In this document: positions 52,401-61,924 of the stretch, in pieces
Layout: each line of letters begins with the position of its first letter
How positions within the stretch are numbered: position 1 is the stretch's first letter
Assembly: GCA_025024175.1 (NCBI GenBank)
Contig: QCXZ01000001.1
Coordinates: 34,714,942 to 34,778,941 of the forward strand
Reading direction: 5' to 3'
From: Rhyzopertha dominica
Lineage: Eukaryota; Arthropoda; Insecta; Coleoptera; Bostrichidae
Length of the DNA stretch: 64,000 nt
Notes under the pieces: generated by a model
What the model was told of the DNA's origin: nothing
The model's input: only the letters and a program-made list of their open reading frames with translations
The model's database searches: none
Translations under genes and position numbers: made by a program

Positions 52401-55400
52401 CCCCATAGTAACTCTTTGATATTTGCACACGATGTTGCCCATACCACCAGGCAAACAGCGCCCGTACAACGATTCATTGCAAACCATCCCAAGGGTAGAA
52501 ACCGCCCTCTCGAACACTAAAAAAATCATATCTCGGTTAGCCCCCATAGTAACTCTTTGATATTTGCACACGATGTTGCCCATACCACCAGGCAAACAGC
52601 GCCCGTACAACGATTCATTGCAAACCATCCCAAGGGGTAGAAACCGCCCTCTCGAACACTAAAAAAATCATATCTCGGTTAGCCCCCATAGTAACTCTTT
52701 GATATTTGCACACGATGTTACCCATACCGCCAGCCAAACAGCGCCCGTACAACGATTCATTGCAAACCATCCCAAGGGGTAGAAACCGCCCTCTCGAACA
52801 CTAAAAAAATCATATCTCGGTTAGCCCCCATAGTAACTCTTTGATATTGCACACGATGTTACCCATACCGCCAGCCAAACAGCGCCCGTACAACGATTCA
52901 TTGCAAACCATCCCAAGGGTAGAAACCGCCCTCTCGAACACTAAAAAATCATATCTCGGTTAGCCCCCATAGTAACTCTTTGATATTTGCACACGATGTT
53001 ACCCATACCGCCAGCCAAACAGCGCCCGTACAACGATTCATTGCAAACCATCCCAAGGGGTAGAAACCGCCCTCTCGAACACTAAAAAAATTCATATCTC
53101 GGTTAGCCCCCATAGTAACTCTTTGATATTTGCACACGATGTTACCCATACCGCCAGCCAAACAGCGCCCGTACAACGATTCATTGCAAACCATCCCAAG
53201 GGGTAGAAACCGCCCTCTCGAACACTAAAAAAATCATATCTCGGTTAGCCCCCATAGTAACTCTTTGATATTGCACACAATGTTACCCATACCGCCAGCC
53301 AAACAGCGCCCGTACAACGATTCATTGCAAACCATCCCAAGGGGTAGAAACCGCCTCTCGAACACTAAAAAAATCATATCTCGGTTAGCCCCCATAGTAA
53401 CTCTTTGATATTTGCACACGAATGTTGCCCATACCGACCAGGCCAAACAGCGCCCGTACAACGATTTCATTGCAAACCATCCCAAGGGGTAGAAACCGCC
53501 CTCTCGAACACTAAAAAATCATATCTCGGTTAGCCCCCATAGTAACTCTTTGATATTTGCACACGATGTTACCCATACGCACCAGGAACAGCGCCCGTAA
53601 CAACGATTCATTGCATAACCATCCCAAGGGGTAGAAAACCGCCCTCTCGAACACTAAAAAATCATATCTCGGTTAGCCCCATAGTAACTCTTGATATTTG
53701 CACACGATGTTGCCCATACCGCCAGCCAAACAGCGCCGTACAACGATTCATTGCAACCATCCCAAGGGGTAGAAACCGCCCTCTCGAACACTAAAAAAAT
53801 TCATATCTCGGTTAGCCATAGTAACTCTTTGATATTCGCACACGATGTTACCCATATACGCCAGCAAACAGCGCCCGTACAACGATTCATTGCAAACCAT
53901 CCAAGGGGTAGAAACCGCCCTCTCGAACACTAAAAAAATCATATCTCGGTTAGCCCCATAGTAATCTTTGATATTTGCACACGAATGTGCCTCATACCGC
54001 CAGGCAAACAGCGCCCGTACAACGATTCATTGCAAACCATCCAAGGGGTAGAAACCGCCTCTCGAACACTAAAAAAATCATATCTCGGTTAGCCCCATAG
54101 TAACTCTTTGATATTTGCACACGATGTTGCCATACGCCAGGCAAACAGCGCCCGTACAACGATCATTGCAAACCACNNNNNNNNNNNNNNNNNNNNNNNN
54201 NNNNNNNNNNNNNNNNNNNNNNNNNNNNNNNNNNNNNNNNNNNNNNNNNNNNNNNNNNNNNNNNNNNNNNNNNNNNAATATCAAAGAGTTACTATGGGGG
54301 CTAACCGAGATATGATTTTTTTAGTGTTCGAGAGGGCGGTTTCTACCCCTTGGGAATGGTTTGCAATGAATCGTTGTACGGGCGCTGTTGCCTGGTGGTA
54401 TGGCAACATCGTGTGGCAAATATCAAAGAGTTTACTATGGGGGCTAACCGATGATATGAATATTTTAGTGTTCTAAAGGGCGGTTTCTACCCCTATGGGA
54501 TGGTTTGCAATGAATCGTTGTACGGGCGCTGTTTGGCTGGCGGTATGGGTAACATCGTGTGCAAATATCAAAGAGTTACTATGGGGGCTAACCGAGATAT
54601 GAATTTTTTAGTGCTCGAGAGGGCGGTTTTTACCCCTTGGGATGGTTCGCAATGTATCGTTGTACGGGCGCTGTTATAAAAATTTGTTTTAGAATGTGCT
54701 ATTTCCTGGTGACTAGGTAGAAGCTAATTACCTATATGAATGAACGGCCATCTACAAAGTTTGTTAGCTCTATAGTATTCGGGTGTTTCCGTAAAAATTG
54801 GCTGCTGGAACTGGCCGCTGTTTTCACACGGGTATAAATAACTGTGACCCGTTTCTTTGAGGTGAACCCACAATCCGAAGAGTTTATAGGTGATATTTCT
54901 GTTGCTCTATCGAATAAGGTAAACCTCATTAAATTTTCCTCGCTAAGCGGGGTGGTGGCAGCGAAAATCAAAAATACCCCTTGCAAGGTGGAACATATAC
55001 ATGGGTTATCGTTCTATTAAGTAAGAACTATTCTATCAATTTCTGTTGAAAAAATCAATTATGCCAATTCTCACAAACAATTCGATAGGTAAGTCATTCT
55101 CATGTTAGGTAAACTTCCTAAAAAAATAATGATAATAAGAATTTACCTATACCAGCGTTTTTGTTAAAACTGACCTCTATTTTTACACAATTGTATTTAC
55201 ACATTTTCAAACCCTGTTTTTGCATGTTAGGAACGTAAGAAATATATAAATGAACTAAATAATACTATTAAAATTAAATATATCTATAATAATAACATAC
55301 AGGGTAACAAGGGAAAATCTAACCTAACCTAAAACAGAAGCAAAAGCTATAAATTTATATAACTTTTTTTGTAGAACGCACTGAAAGAATCACTCCCAAA

Positions 55401-58400
55401 TATGAGACTGCAAATGTAAAGAAATATAACTTATATTCGAGTAACTTTTCTGACATTTCAATCTTTTACTTTTCTACTCTAGGATATTTTTTTTGTACTT
55501 TGCTAGAGTGATTAACTGCTCAGCATGATCTGCCATCAGCAATGCAAGTAAATCGGTTACAACATTCCCACCCGTCCTAAAAACGTGTTCAAAAGAAACA
55601 CTTGTTTCCTTGAATCACTAAAAACTTTTGGGCAAATCTTGCTTTCGATACTTTTCAATACTTTAGATNNTTTTGAATACTTTCGATATTTTAGATAATT
55701 TTGAACGCTTTCGATATTACGATATTTTTGGACTTCGATACTTTGGAATACTTTCAATAATTCGATACTTTTAAACACTTTCGATACTCCCATACCTTTG
55801 AATACTTTCGATACTTCAATACTTTTGAATACTATACATACTTCAATACCACGACAATGTGGTATAGATACTCGATACCGCGAAGGTATGGATACTTTGA
55901 GTAAGTATCGTTACTTTGCTCAGTCCTAGTCAGGACATCAATAGGTCTACATTAATTAAAATTTGTGGGAAAGTAAAAATTTTGACCAACAAGATTCTTT
56001 GAATACGACCCAAATTTGAACCTTCAACCATGTCACTAATCTGAACAGTTTATGATGGATGACCATAAAGCTGTAAAAACCCTCATTACATTATACAAGC
56101 ACTGTGAATAAGTCTCAAATATTGTTGCATGCTACTTTAATAAGGTACAAGGAACACTAATAACGAATTAACCTTTGTTGCCAAGGGTTGTTGTACCTAC
56201 CTTTGTATTGCGTCAGAAGAGCTCTTAATTGAAGAGAATTCAACTTGAAACAAGCTGCCGACAAGTTAGCCAGTTCTTCTGCAGTATACTTAGGTGCTTG
56301 CAGCAAATGTGCACATTGGACAATTTTTGCCAAGTGGCACTCTGCGGCCAATTCTAAACCCTGCGATTCTGCCCAGGCTTGTAAGTTACGTAATCGGTTA
56401 AACAACTTTATTCCAAACATCCTTGTGCACAGTTCTGGGTTATTAATTATGGTTGAAAGCGCTCTCGATGATATCCAGTGGAATAATTGGCTAAAGAGTT
56501 GAATTGTCAGTGCAGCATTAACTCTACATTTCCTTAAAAGATTCATTGCTGCACTGAGAACATTAATGACGTCCCTTGGATGGTCATCAGCAGTATCTGA
56601 CATTAAACTCCCCATGACAGAGTTTAGCTCATCTGTTAAGCAAGCTATGAGGTTTCTGAAAGCTAACTGTACAGCATCAGCAAGTGTCTCTTGAGCTTGT
56701 ATAGAAAATGCACTGACATGTCGGTCAGACTTCAGGAAGTGCAACAGTTCACTTGCATTTGCAAGCCAAAACGCCTGGGACGTGCTTTCAGTGCTCCGGT
56801 CTTGAATTGTATGCCTTATCAACATTGCTGCATGCTGAAGCAGCACAGTTAGCTTATGGGCTCTTTCTGTTGGTGTGAGTTCTGGTCGATAATGTGTCGA
56901 AGCACGATATCTTGCACATAGGTAAAGGGTATATGCTGGTGCTAGTCGAAAAGTTGGTGTTGTAACATCGAGGTGCGTAATTACTCGGGCCAAAAACTGC
57001 TCCTGGGGCTCCTCTGGGAATTCAAGTACAGCTGGTAATATTGGATCTTGTCCCCGTGGATAACGATCTATTCCACTTAACCTGCAGAATTGANCAAGTA
57101 TTGTTACTGTGTATCAATAAATATCTGTTTTATGCAGAGATGGTGTGAATAATTATGTTTACATCAAATGTGGTAAAATTATATATGATTATAATCTGGT
57201 TTCTGCGACCCATAAGTACATGTCTTCTTGGGCTTTCAGGCTGGAACCGCATTGCTGCTGTCTTCTGCCAACGTTCATAGAGAGTTGTGTGCCACTTCTA
57301 CGAATACAGCCAAGGGTGGACAAAATGTTGGCAGAATATAGCAGTGCGATGCGGTTCCAACACGGAAACTAAGAAGTCATTACATATAACCGTTGTCTGA
57401 ATAATACTAATAATAATAACTAATAATAATAATAATAATAATTCAGACAACGATATAACTATAGTTTGAAATTAAATCAGGAACAAAACAGTATGTGAAG
57501 TAATACCAGTAATAGTTAAGTATAAGATAGGTGGACGCCATTCTTGTTACATAGTCACAGAGAAGAATACCTTTGGTATACACCTATCTTTTCATAATGT
57601 ATGCTTCTAGTAAGGTCTGTATATCATCAGCTTGTAATAAATTTAAAAAAATAAAGCAAACAACATTACTGAAAAGAGTTTTGGGCACAGCTTATTTTAC
57701 TTTTGTTCTTTTTCTTTAAATTGTCACTGATTCATTCTAATTTTACACAGTAAGTAGACTTACTACTATACCACTTGAATTAATACAGCAAAGATTTTGT
57801 ATCTTATGCCACATCTCCATCAACCATACAAAATACAAATATGATTATATTATGACAGTTTCCAAACAGTATGCAATTTTTCTCCAGACCAACTGTAATA
57901 TTTCTACAACAAATTGGTTCGTCACATATGTATAAACCACAATAAAAGTGTTCATTTTTGTATTTTATTTATGAGTTTGGATGTGAAAGGAAGCAGACAT
58001 CAAACAAAAATTTGAATTGACTGCTTTGAAAACATCTAAACAATACAAACAATGATACAAAATGATTGTTTCCATTACCTTCCTTCTAAATTGTTATAGA
58101 TATTGGATCTTCCCTAGACATATGGTGAACAACATTAAGAACACATATACATTACAGGAACATGGAACACTGAGATCCAAATCACTCTTTAGAGACACAC
58201 CCAACTGAAGGGGGAGAATAAAAAATTAAAGAAGTCTTAATATATACATTAGATGAAGAAAAAATATTTCAAAGTTTTTGTGATTGAAATAATTTAATTT
58301 ATGAGTATGGATGTGAACTGAAGCAGATATGTTATTTATACTTTTTATTAAAATTATTGTAGGTGGCGTGAGAAATAAAACATTGTCTAACAATACAGTA

Positions 58401-61233
58401 AATCATAAGCATAGAAATGACTGACAAACAAAGATAACCATAAAAAATTCAAAAAATAATAAAAGGGCTAAGCATTAAAATATTAGAAACTATATTTTTG
58501 AGACTATATAGGAAATCTGCATCATTCAGAATGAGGTTATCTGTATTTAGTGATAGTGAGAAGATCTCACAAATCAGAAAATGATTCTTTGTAATCTGGG
58601 AAAGTTTCTCTCCCAGTGGCACCACCTTTAGATTTATAACATATCTGTATACAAACCAAGGGTGGAGGATTCAGGATTCAGGGAAGCATGTCAACTTAGG
58701 GTGAGAAACTGTTGCATGAAACAGCATTTAACTCATTACTTTTTAAATAATTGCTTATTTGTACCCCTCAAGTTGGAAGTATCTAGAACCTTTTTCCAAA
58801 TGTGAGGCAGATCAGTATAAAAACGAAAGTATCACCTTCTACTCTTTAACCCCTACCAAAAATATAAAAAATTACTATTAATGTTGTTAACAACTCAACT
58901 ACTTCCAGAGCAAATCAAATGAAATCAATAACTACTACATTGATGGCTATTATAACCCATCTAATGCAATTAATGTGAGTAAAACAACAAACTGGAACTT
59001 GTTTTTCATGTTTTACTATGAGGGTTATGTCAAAATTCCTGCATACAGCTCACAAACAAAAAAACATTTTTGAAAATTGCAGAAAAGCCCTTCAATATTG
59101 CCAACCCTTCGGCAGAAACACAATGCCATTAAATATGCCATTTTTGTCATGATGCTTCAGCACTTGAAACACATGCTGTTACAAGCCTTCCAAGTCAGTA
59201 AATCGGACTTCATGAAATTCTCCCTTCCATTGGGGAACAGAACGAAATCTGGAGGACTTATGTCAAGGCTACATGGAGGATGTGCGAGAATTTCCTAGTA
59301 GGTCTTTTCGAAAACTCCGTCAACTGACACTGCTTTATCTGATAAAGGATAAAGGGTTGTACAAGAGGATTACACCATTGTTTTTTAGGTCTCATCTACA
59401 TTTTTTAAATCATACATTTAGAAAGACAAGACAAGAAGACAAATTCATTTTCTTCTTTTTTTTTGTTACTATCTATCAGACTGCTTTTATAATTTGGCAG
59501 CACTTGTTTTTTCACCGTTGCCAATTCAGCACCAGCTTGAAATGTGCAGAAATTATGAAATGACTCTCGTATATTTGGTTAAATTGCATGTGTTTTGTAT
59601 ATACATAACTATAAATCTGAATTTTAAATATAAGAAGTCTTCTGTCAAAGCATCATTAAATTAAAAGGTATTCAAAACACGATGGCAAAATTGTTATGGG
59701 TAAATGATATGGATATTAGTTAAAATCTCTGTAAAAACATAGAAAGCATATATATCTACTAAGAAGCAAGCATAGCACCAACCTGTTTTCTGATGATGAA
59801 CCTAAAGAACGGCTATCTTCTCGCGCACCACTTGCTGTAGAAACAGTTTCTACATTTCCTTCTAAATCGAAGGTGGTTTCAAAGTTCTCACGTGAGGGTT
59901 CCACAGGACTTAGAGCACGTGGTGACCTAGTGTTCATGCAACTTAAATATAACGACTATTGCAAAAAAAATAATAAGAGTGTGAAAATGATGTACACCAT
60001 TAGTGATGGCATAGCTAAAAGGTGAAACCCATTAAATTAAATGTAAACAAAAAATTAAATTATTAAAGTATAATAGTGTGTACTAATCATTTACAAAGAA
60101 ATCCAACATTAAACCTTTTAGCCATTCATTTGCAAAAAAAAATTGTTTTAGTACCGAACTGTAACAGCATATCAAAACAAATATGTACAACATTGATAGC
60201 CAGGCAAATACTTAATCAGGGCAGCCAAATTACCTGTCATATGTTCTTGTTCCATCTATCAGTGCTGGATTTCTTGTTCTGTCCTCGTACGCAGGATCAA
60301 GGAACCTATATGTGTTGCTATGTCCGAATTTTACTAAACTGCCATGCTGAAGGATAGTAGTTTGGTGTATTCTCTGTCCGTTTACGTATGTGTGGGCATC
60401 TGCATGGCAAGGTGTCAATGACGTAACACCATCGGTATTGGTTATCACACAATGTCGTGGCTGAATATGAGGACCATATAGTTNAAGGGCAATTCCATTT
60501 GCTGAGCCCACCTGTATTAAAATATAATTAATATTTTATATTGTTTAACAACTAAACTATTGTTAAGTTTAACATCAACAACAAGTCAATAAAAATAAAT
60601 TAATTATCATAAGCTGTCTGCACTAGACCTAAACTGCACTGATGAGTTATAATGATAGCGAAATAGATCTATCTGCAGTTGGTTGCAGTGCAGACAGCAC
60701 AGCATAGACATGCATTATACCTAATTTTGAGTTTTTTCAATTTTTGATTTACTAAACTTGGATGTTGGATGTGAAATCTTTATAATTCTGTGTTTCATTT
60801 GTTTAACAAAATTTGTTTTTATTCTAACTGAATGATTTGATAGAAAATTTAGATGCCTGCCGGAAGAGGTAGACTTTTGACACCAGTCTAGAATTAAAAT
60901 GTTATTTTGTCTTACAACCCTAGTGTCTAGAAAGGGCACATTGTTACTAACCTCCCTTTCAACCTGAACATATAATTTTAGTTACTTCTTTCAAAATCAC
61001 TCAAGAGAACTACACCCGTACCTCCATAACATTACTGTTTAGTCTTATTGTCCTTGCGGTATCCCCTGGGTGAGGTGCTGACCCATCTGGTCCCAATTCA
61101 ATTAAAAGAGGCACCACCTCACCCCTTGCTTCCCTNGAATTGGTGTGATTTGTACCCATGGTCCCTGGTTTCTTCTTCCTTTTTCGANGGGCACAGTCAG
61201 CCGGCCTTCTCCTGACATGGAACATGATTNAAC
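28168..61233 (-). CDS. cno: Afadin / canoe, C-terminal two thirds (ten exons, N-terminal exons outside window)
   Basis: Scaffold protein that binds Ras/Rap1, nectins and actin and links adherens junctions to the actin cytoskeleton. Exons in transcription order: 61233-61022, 60511-60234, 59941-59783, 57081-56201, 47428-47100, 44563-44242, 40417-40078, 36413-35030, 32443-32123, 28485-28168. All have GT-AG borders and the phases agree at every junction. Domains in order: linker after the RA domains (MFHVRRRPADCA), FHA, low-complexity linker, DIL, PDZ, long Gln/Pro/Ser-rich disordered region, and the conserved tail (PKDKSKISRAQREIDNIN). The RA domains are missing only because the window ends. n bases fall in three coding exons but cause no frameshift. 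An alternative last exon (42016-43616) splices in frame after the PDZ exon. Confidence 0.93.
28486..30630. repeat. canoe intron with a three-copy local repeat
   Basis: AT-rich intron. At about 29335-29420 and 29540-29640 two direct copies of a unit with GGCATTGRTGAYTRYAGTGG are seen; a third, inverted copy lies near 29650-29800. No gene supported. Confidence 0.4.
30631..31892 (-). mobile_element. Penelope-like element with GIY-YIG domain and inverted terminal arms
   Basis: The minus-strand frame at 30950-31231 reads SGVYSFSCNDFNLVYIGQTG then RSFLTIGKEHLKQF, the GIY-YIG nuclease (Uri-type) found at the C-terminus of Penelope-like elements. Just upstream, after a frameshift near 31235, KVKVWFPLKFAGQVSVSLSK is the linker from the reverse transcriptase. 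The fragment is bracketed by about 300-bp inverted arms (30631-30948 and 31590-31892; outer ends CTTCTAAAGAAAATAATTC and complement). The RT domain is missing. It lies in a canoe intron in the same direction as the gene. Confidence 0.75.
31893..32122. other. canoe intron
   Basis: Short intron remainder; TTTGACATTTCGACCCCTCA near 31963 resembles another Penelope terminal piece. Confidence 0.3.
32123..32443 (-). CDS. cno: canoe exon: Pro-rich segment
   Basis: 107 codons, phase 0 to 0 (ESPSPVTSPPLMSPVDN, PPPEPVAPPPPERGSSY, RNRETTKRVSFND). Proline-rich with a basic patch. Confidence 0.85.
33170..33545 (+). pseudogene. Non-LTR reverse-transcriptase fragment
   Basis: The + strand shows NISKVVENVIKERIQHFFKY near 33190-33250, IAVFLDLQKAFDT near 33350-33390 and a piece like QGTVLCLGLF near 33510-33535. 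These are ordered RT motifs of a jockey/RTE-type LINE, broken by stops and frameshifts. Antisense to canoe, in an intron. Confidence 0.6.
33553..33660. repeat. Partial copy of the CAGGGTCCGCC foldback family
   Basis: CAGGGTCCGCCACCTAAAAC starts at about 33547-33550, preceded by TATA. Only one arm is present, so this is a truncated copy. Confidence 0.6.
33661..35029. other. canoe intron
   Basis: No supported gene. Both strands of 33940-34640 have broken frames with protein-like pieces that I cannot identify; possibly an old transposon. Confidence 0.35.
35030..36413 (-). CDS. cno: canoe exon: long Gln/Pro/Tyr-rich region
   Basis: 461 codons of low-complexity sequence (many YP, NQ, HQ repeats) ending in a charged Arg/Glu-rich helix (REEQEKKEEIRREQARQWQE, then LREFQRRAMEAAEQDDDD-type sequence). 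Likely the disordered, actin-binding part. Phase 2 in, phase 0 out. One n at 35435. Confidence 0.88.
36414..37689. other. canoe intron
   Basis: AT-rich intron. A segment near 37500-37620 is repeated in inverted form near 39770-39830. Confidence 0.4.
37690..38150 (+). mobile_element. Penelope-like 3' end with inverted arms
   Basis: Left arm 37690-37866 and right arm 37956-38137 are inverted copies of about 175 bp, for example CTTGACGTTTCGACACTCAT against ATGAGTGTCGAAACGTCAAG. Between and across them the + strand reads REARFWPRLYKEAIEIQKNL then HNYNRDRG and LPGIWKPV, the typical C-terminal end of Penelope proteins. No RT here. It looks like a 5'-truncated copy with its terminal repeat inverted. 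Confidence 0.7.
38171..40077. repeat. canoe intron with diverged repeated segments
   Basis: Related segments recur in both directions: AACCATAGCAAAGC at about 38720 and 39600 and its complement at about 39220; CAAAATGGACGTGAATAATG (about 38410) and CAAAATGAATGTAAATAATG (about 39335); CAAAAGTTGGCTACAGCTT at about 38898 and 39770. A duplicated hairpin-rich repeat, no gene. Confidence 0.45.
40078..40417 (-). CDS. cno: canoe exon after PDZ (long isoform)
   Basis: Begins PRRMSERDLPSRVDAERSIP, a segment conserved in afadins, then Ser/Asn-rich. Phase 1 in (fits the PDZ exon), phase 2 out. Confidence 0.85.
40418..42015. other. canoe intron / 3' UTR of the short isoform
   Basis: Downstream of the alternative stop. 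AATAAA on the minus strand at 41618-41623. Otherwise nothing recognised. Confidence 0.4.
42016..43616 (-). CDS. cno: canoe alternative terminal exon (short isoform)
   Basis: One long frame of 532 codons with its own stop (TAA/TGA-type end at 42016, final residues VNRFSKDE). It has a good acceptor (TATTTCCACATGCAG) and enters in phase 1, exactly fitting the PDZ exon (AGAG then CT TGG). Reads AWDSLHFYKYQGSQDSLNSE at the start. Ser/Lys-rich, mostly disordered, with short structured-looking motifs: KSPDEIRKGYVKTLAKQFEE, RLEVLKLLRDWTLHGSE, CDSLERLMELKKKKFPD, PKGILKST. No domain recognised. An AATAAA on the minus strand at 41618-41623 could end the transcript. One n at 43110. Use as an alternative last exon is inferred from phase and signals. 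Confidence 0.7.
43617..44241. other. canoe intron between PDZ exon and alternative terminal exon
   Basis: Plain AT-rich intron sequence. Confidence 0.5.
44242..44563 (-). CDS. cno: canoe exon: PDZ domain
   Basis: The whole PDZ domain is on one exon: carboxylate loop GGGMGLSIVAAKGAG, then GIYIKSVVPGGAADRDGRL, AGDQLLSVDGQSL and VVTLEVAKGGAVYHGLATLL. Ends TPHR plus one base (phase 1), the point from which two different downstream exons can follow. Confidence 0.95.
44624..46561 (+). mobile_element. Tc1-like transposon remnant, with a nested insertion
   Basis: Inverted ends TTCGGACACTATGGATTA (left) and TAATCCATAGTGTCCAAAC (right) with flanking TA (44622-44623, 46562-46563). The + strand carries transposase pieces: DIIKRFRETANV near 45625, AFSDEAKCDVCWEYANKGDQ near 45957, FIKGALNGQKYQAL near 46118, IIFQHDCAAYR near 46210 (second catalytic Asp), then DPGLNVIEAVCYEMKKKLHD. 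Many stops, so dead. Same family as the relic at 15293-16216. Lies in a canoe intron, antisense to the gene. Confidence 0.75.
44911..45551. mobile_element. Nested element with GTATCGATAC-containing inverted ends
   Basis: GTTGGACGATAC on the left and GTATCGCCCAAC on the right are inverted; both ends carry GTATCGATAC-type words. Looks like a hAT-type non-autonomous element inside the Tc1 copy. No convincing target duplication seen. Confidence 0.45.
46564..47099. other. canoe intron
   Basis: No feature recognised. Confidence 0.5.
47100..47428 (-). CDS. cno: canoe exon between DIL and PDZ
   Basis: Reads EPGEQIASPSLLEQAARAAE, LLLPDDGFSCDVVQGVPPGL and PSALSTTQPE. Phase 1 to phase 0. Matches the afadin segment that follows the DIL domain. 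Confidence 0.88.
47584..49193. mobile_element. Palindromic (foldback) element of 1.6 kb in a canoe intron
   Basis: Inverted arms of about 350 bp or more: GAACAAATGTGACCACCCAG on the left against GTGTGGCCACATTTGTT on the right, and CAACGACGATAGGAGGGATA on the left against TATCCTCCTATCGTCGTTG on the right. The loop contains a truncated copy of the CAGGGTCCGCC family (48262-48545). No transposase. Confidence 0.6.
49194..50670. other. canoe intron
   Basis: AT-rich intron, nothing recognised. Confidence 0.4.
50680..54833. mobile_element. Foldback transposon made of inverted arrays of a 142-bp tandem repeat
   Basis: Outer unique arms of about 170 bp are inverted copies (left start ACCCGTGTGAAAACAGCGGC at 50680, complement ending 54833). 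Inside each arm is a tandem array of a 142-bp unit (for example CGCCCGTACAACGATTCATT, then CATCCCAAGGGGTAGAAACC). About 23 units run left to right up to the gap at 54177-54276; after the gap the units run in the opposite direction. Identical 9-mers ATAAATAAC flank the whole (50671-50679 and 54834-54842). Long inverted arms built of tandem repeats plus a 9-bp duplication match the architecture of foldback (FB-like, Mutator-related) transposons. No transposase seen; a central part may be hidden in the gap. In a canoe intron. Confidence 0.8.
54177..54276. other. Assembly gap (100 n)
   Basis: A run of exactly 100 n, the usual placeholder for unknown length. The orientation of the 142-bp repeat flips across it. 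Confidence 0.98.
55440..55600 (-). pseudogene. hAT transposase C-terminal fragment
   Basis: Minus-strand reading gives FEHVFRTGGNVVTDL, then ADHAEQLITLAK, resembling the dimerisation end of hAT transposases (usual form ERxFSxxGxxV, then E.L..L). Frames are broken. A cluster of CGATACTT-type repeats follows at 55625-55930 and may be its terminal region. Confidence 0.45.
55601..56200. repeat. Degenerate TTTCGATACTTT repeat and canoe intron
   Basis: From about 55640 to 55830 the unit TTTGAATACTTTCGATAY recurs many times with variation, with two n bases at 55669-55670. Then plain intron up to the DIL exon. Confidence 0.55.
56201..57081 (-). CDS. cno: canoe exon: DIL (dilute) domain
   Basis: Begins LSGIDRYPRGQDPILPAVLE and runs through the helical DIL region (FRLAPAYTLYLCARYRAS, FWLANASELLHFLKSD, LFHWISSRALSTIINNPELC), ending LRALLTQYK. 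Phase 2 to phase 1. Confidence 0.92.
57082..59079. other. canoe intron
   Basis: Contains an inverted pair near 57240 and 57330 (CTGGAACCGCATTGCTGCTG against CAGTGCGATGCGGTTCCAAC) and the palindromic microsatellite element at 57392-57451. No gene seen. Confidence 0.4.
57392..57451. repeat. Palindrome-bounded (AAT)n insertion
   Basis: GTTGTCTGAAT on the left and ATTCAGACAAC on the right enclose an (AAT)n run. The flanks ATATAAC (57385 region) and ATATAAC (57454 region) match at 7 bases. Same ends as the 30-bp insertion at 27008-27037. Confidence 0.6.
59050..59315 (-). pseudogene. mariner-type transposase C-terminal remnant
   Basis: Minus-strand reading gives EILAHPPCSLDISPPDFVLF then PNGRENFMK, the HPPYSPDLxPxDFxLFP signature of mariner transposases, and further on FNGIVFLPKGWQY (cf. 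F..GI..L.KRW). Frames are broken; no terminal repeats identified. In a canoe intron, same direction as the gene. Confidence 0.65.
59316..59782. other. canoe intron
   Basis: Nothing further recognised. Confidence 0.4.
59783..59941 (-). CDS. cno: canoe exon: linker after FHA
   Basis: 53 codons rich in Ser, Glu and Arg (MNTRSPRALSPVEPSREN), phase 2 to phase 2. The acceptor (TTTAAG) is weak but is the one that preserves the frame. Confidence 0.75.
60234..60511 (-). CDS. cno: canoe exon: FHA domain
   Basis: Contains VGSANGIAL, GPHIQPRHCVITN, the Asn-Gly turn in TYVNGQRI and VKFGHSNTYRFLDP, all typical of the afadin FHA fold. Starts phase 0, ends phase 2. Confidence 0.9.
60512..61021. other. canoe intron
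   Basis: Plain intron with a short inverted pair (AGCTGTCTGCACTAGAC near 60612 and GTGCAGACAGC near 60688). Confidence 0.4.
61022..61233 (-). CDS. cno: canoe exon: linker between RA and FHA domains
   Basis: Reads IMFHVRRRPADCA, RKRKKKPGTMG, then VVPLLIELGPDGSAPHPGD and SNVMEV. This is the basic and Leu-rich lead-in to the FHA domain in afadins. Enters in phase 1, leaves in phase 0. Three n bases, one in the second codon. Confidence 0.85.
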
Positions 61234-61924
61234 CTGAAACACAGCANATACACATTATCACAATATGTTTCGATATGACCATGTAATCTGAACAAACAAT
61301 TTCATTTTCCCATTTTTAAGTGCACACGTTATAGTTTTATGAAAGTGGAAATACTGTTTGGAATATATTAAATCACGGAATGAGTGCAAAAATCGTGTTA
61401 ATAACATTAACAATTCTACAGTACATTTCAATAAATAATGATAAAAACTCTTCATTATTTTACAATGACAGAGTTTAAAAACCTTTTACTAACAGATTAG
61501 AAGCTCTATTGCTTAACAGATTAAAAAAATGATCAACTGTGGTTTACTGCCTTCACCCATAGTAATTAAATAAGAATAAAAAAGCCTTTTCAGATCATTG
61601 TTAGGCCAGGACCTAACCAGTGTGTCCGATCCGTTGAGCCGTTCTCGAGCTATGAGCGTGTCAGCAAGACATTAGGCGGACAAGGTGTGGATAATAGTGT
61701 CTTTTCTTCATAAATGAAGTGGAATAATAATTTATTATGAAATTAGCTTCATTATTAAAGCTGCATTAGCAACTTACAAAATAATGGGTGAAGAAAAAGT
61801 ATATAAAATAGGATTTCAAAATATTTTTTCAGCCTATAAGCTTGACTGGGTTGCACAATAAAGGTCAGTATATCTGGATTTTTTAAATAGAAACCCCTAT
61901 TTTTATAGCATATTCTTGTACACT

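Noticed and set aside
50820..54176. CRISPR-like repeat array
   Set aside because: The whole 142-bp unit is repeated with no variable spacers, and the genome is eukaryotic.
50834..54476. Several open frames of 70-170 codons inside the 142-bp array
   Set aside because: They are chance frames repeated with the unit; 142 is not a multiple of three and the frames shift with each copy.
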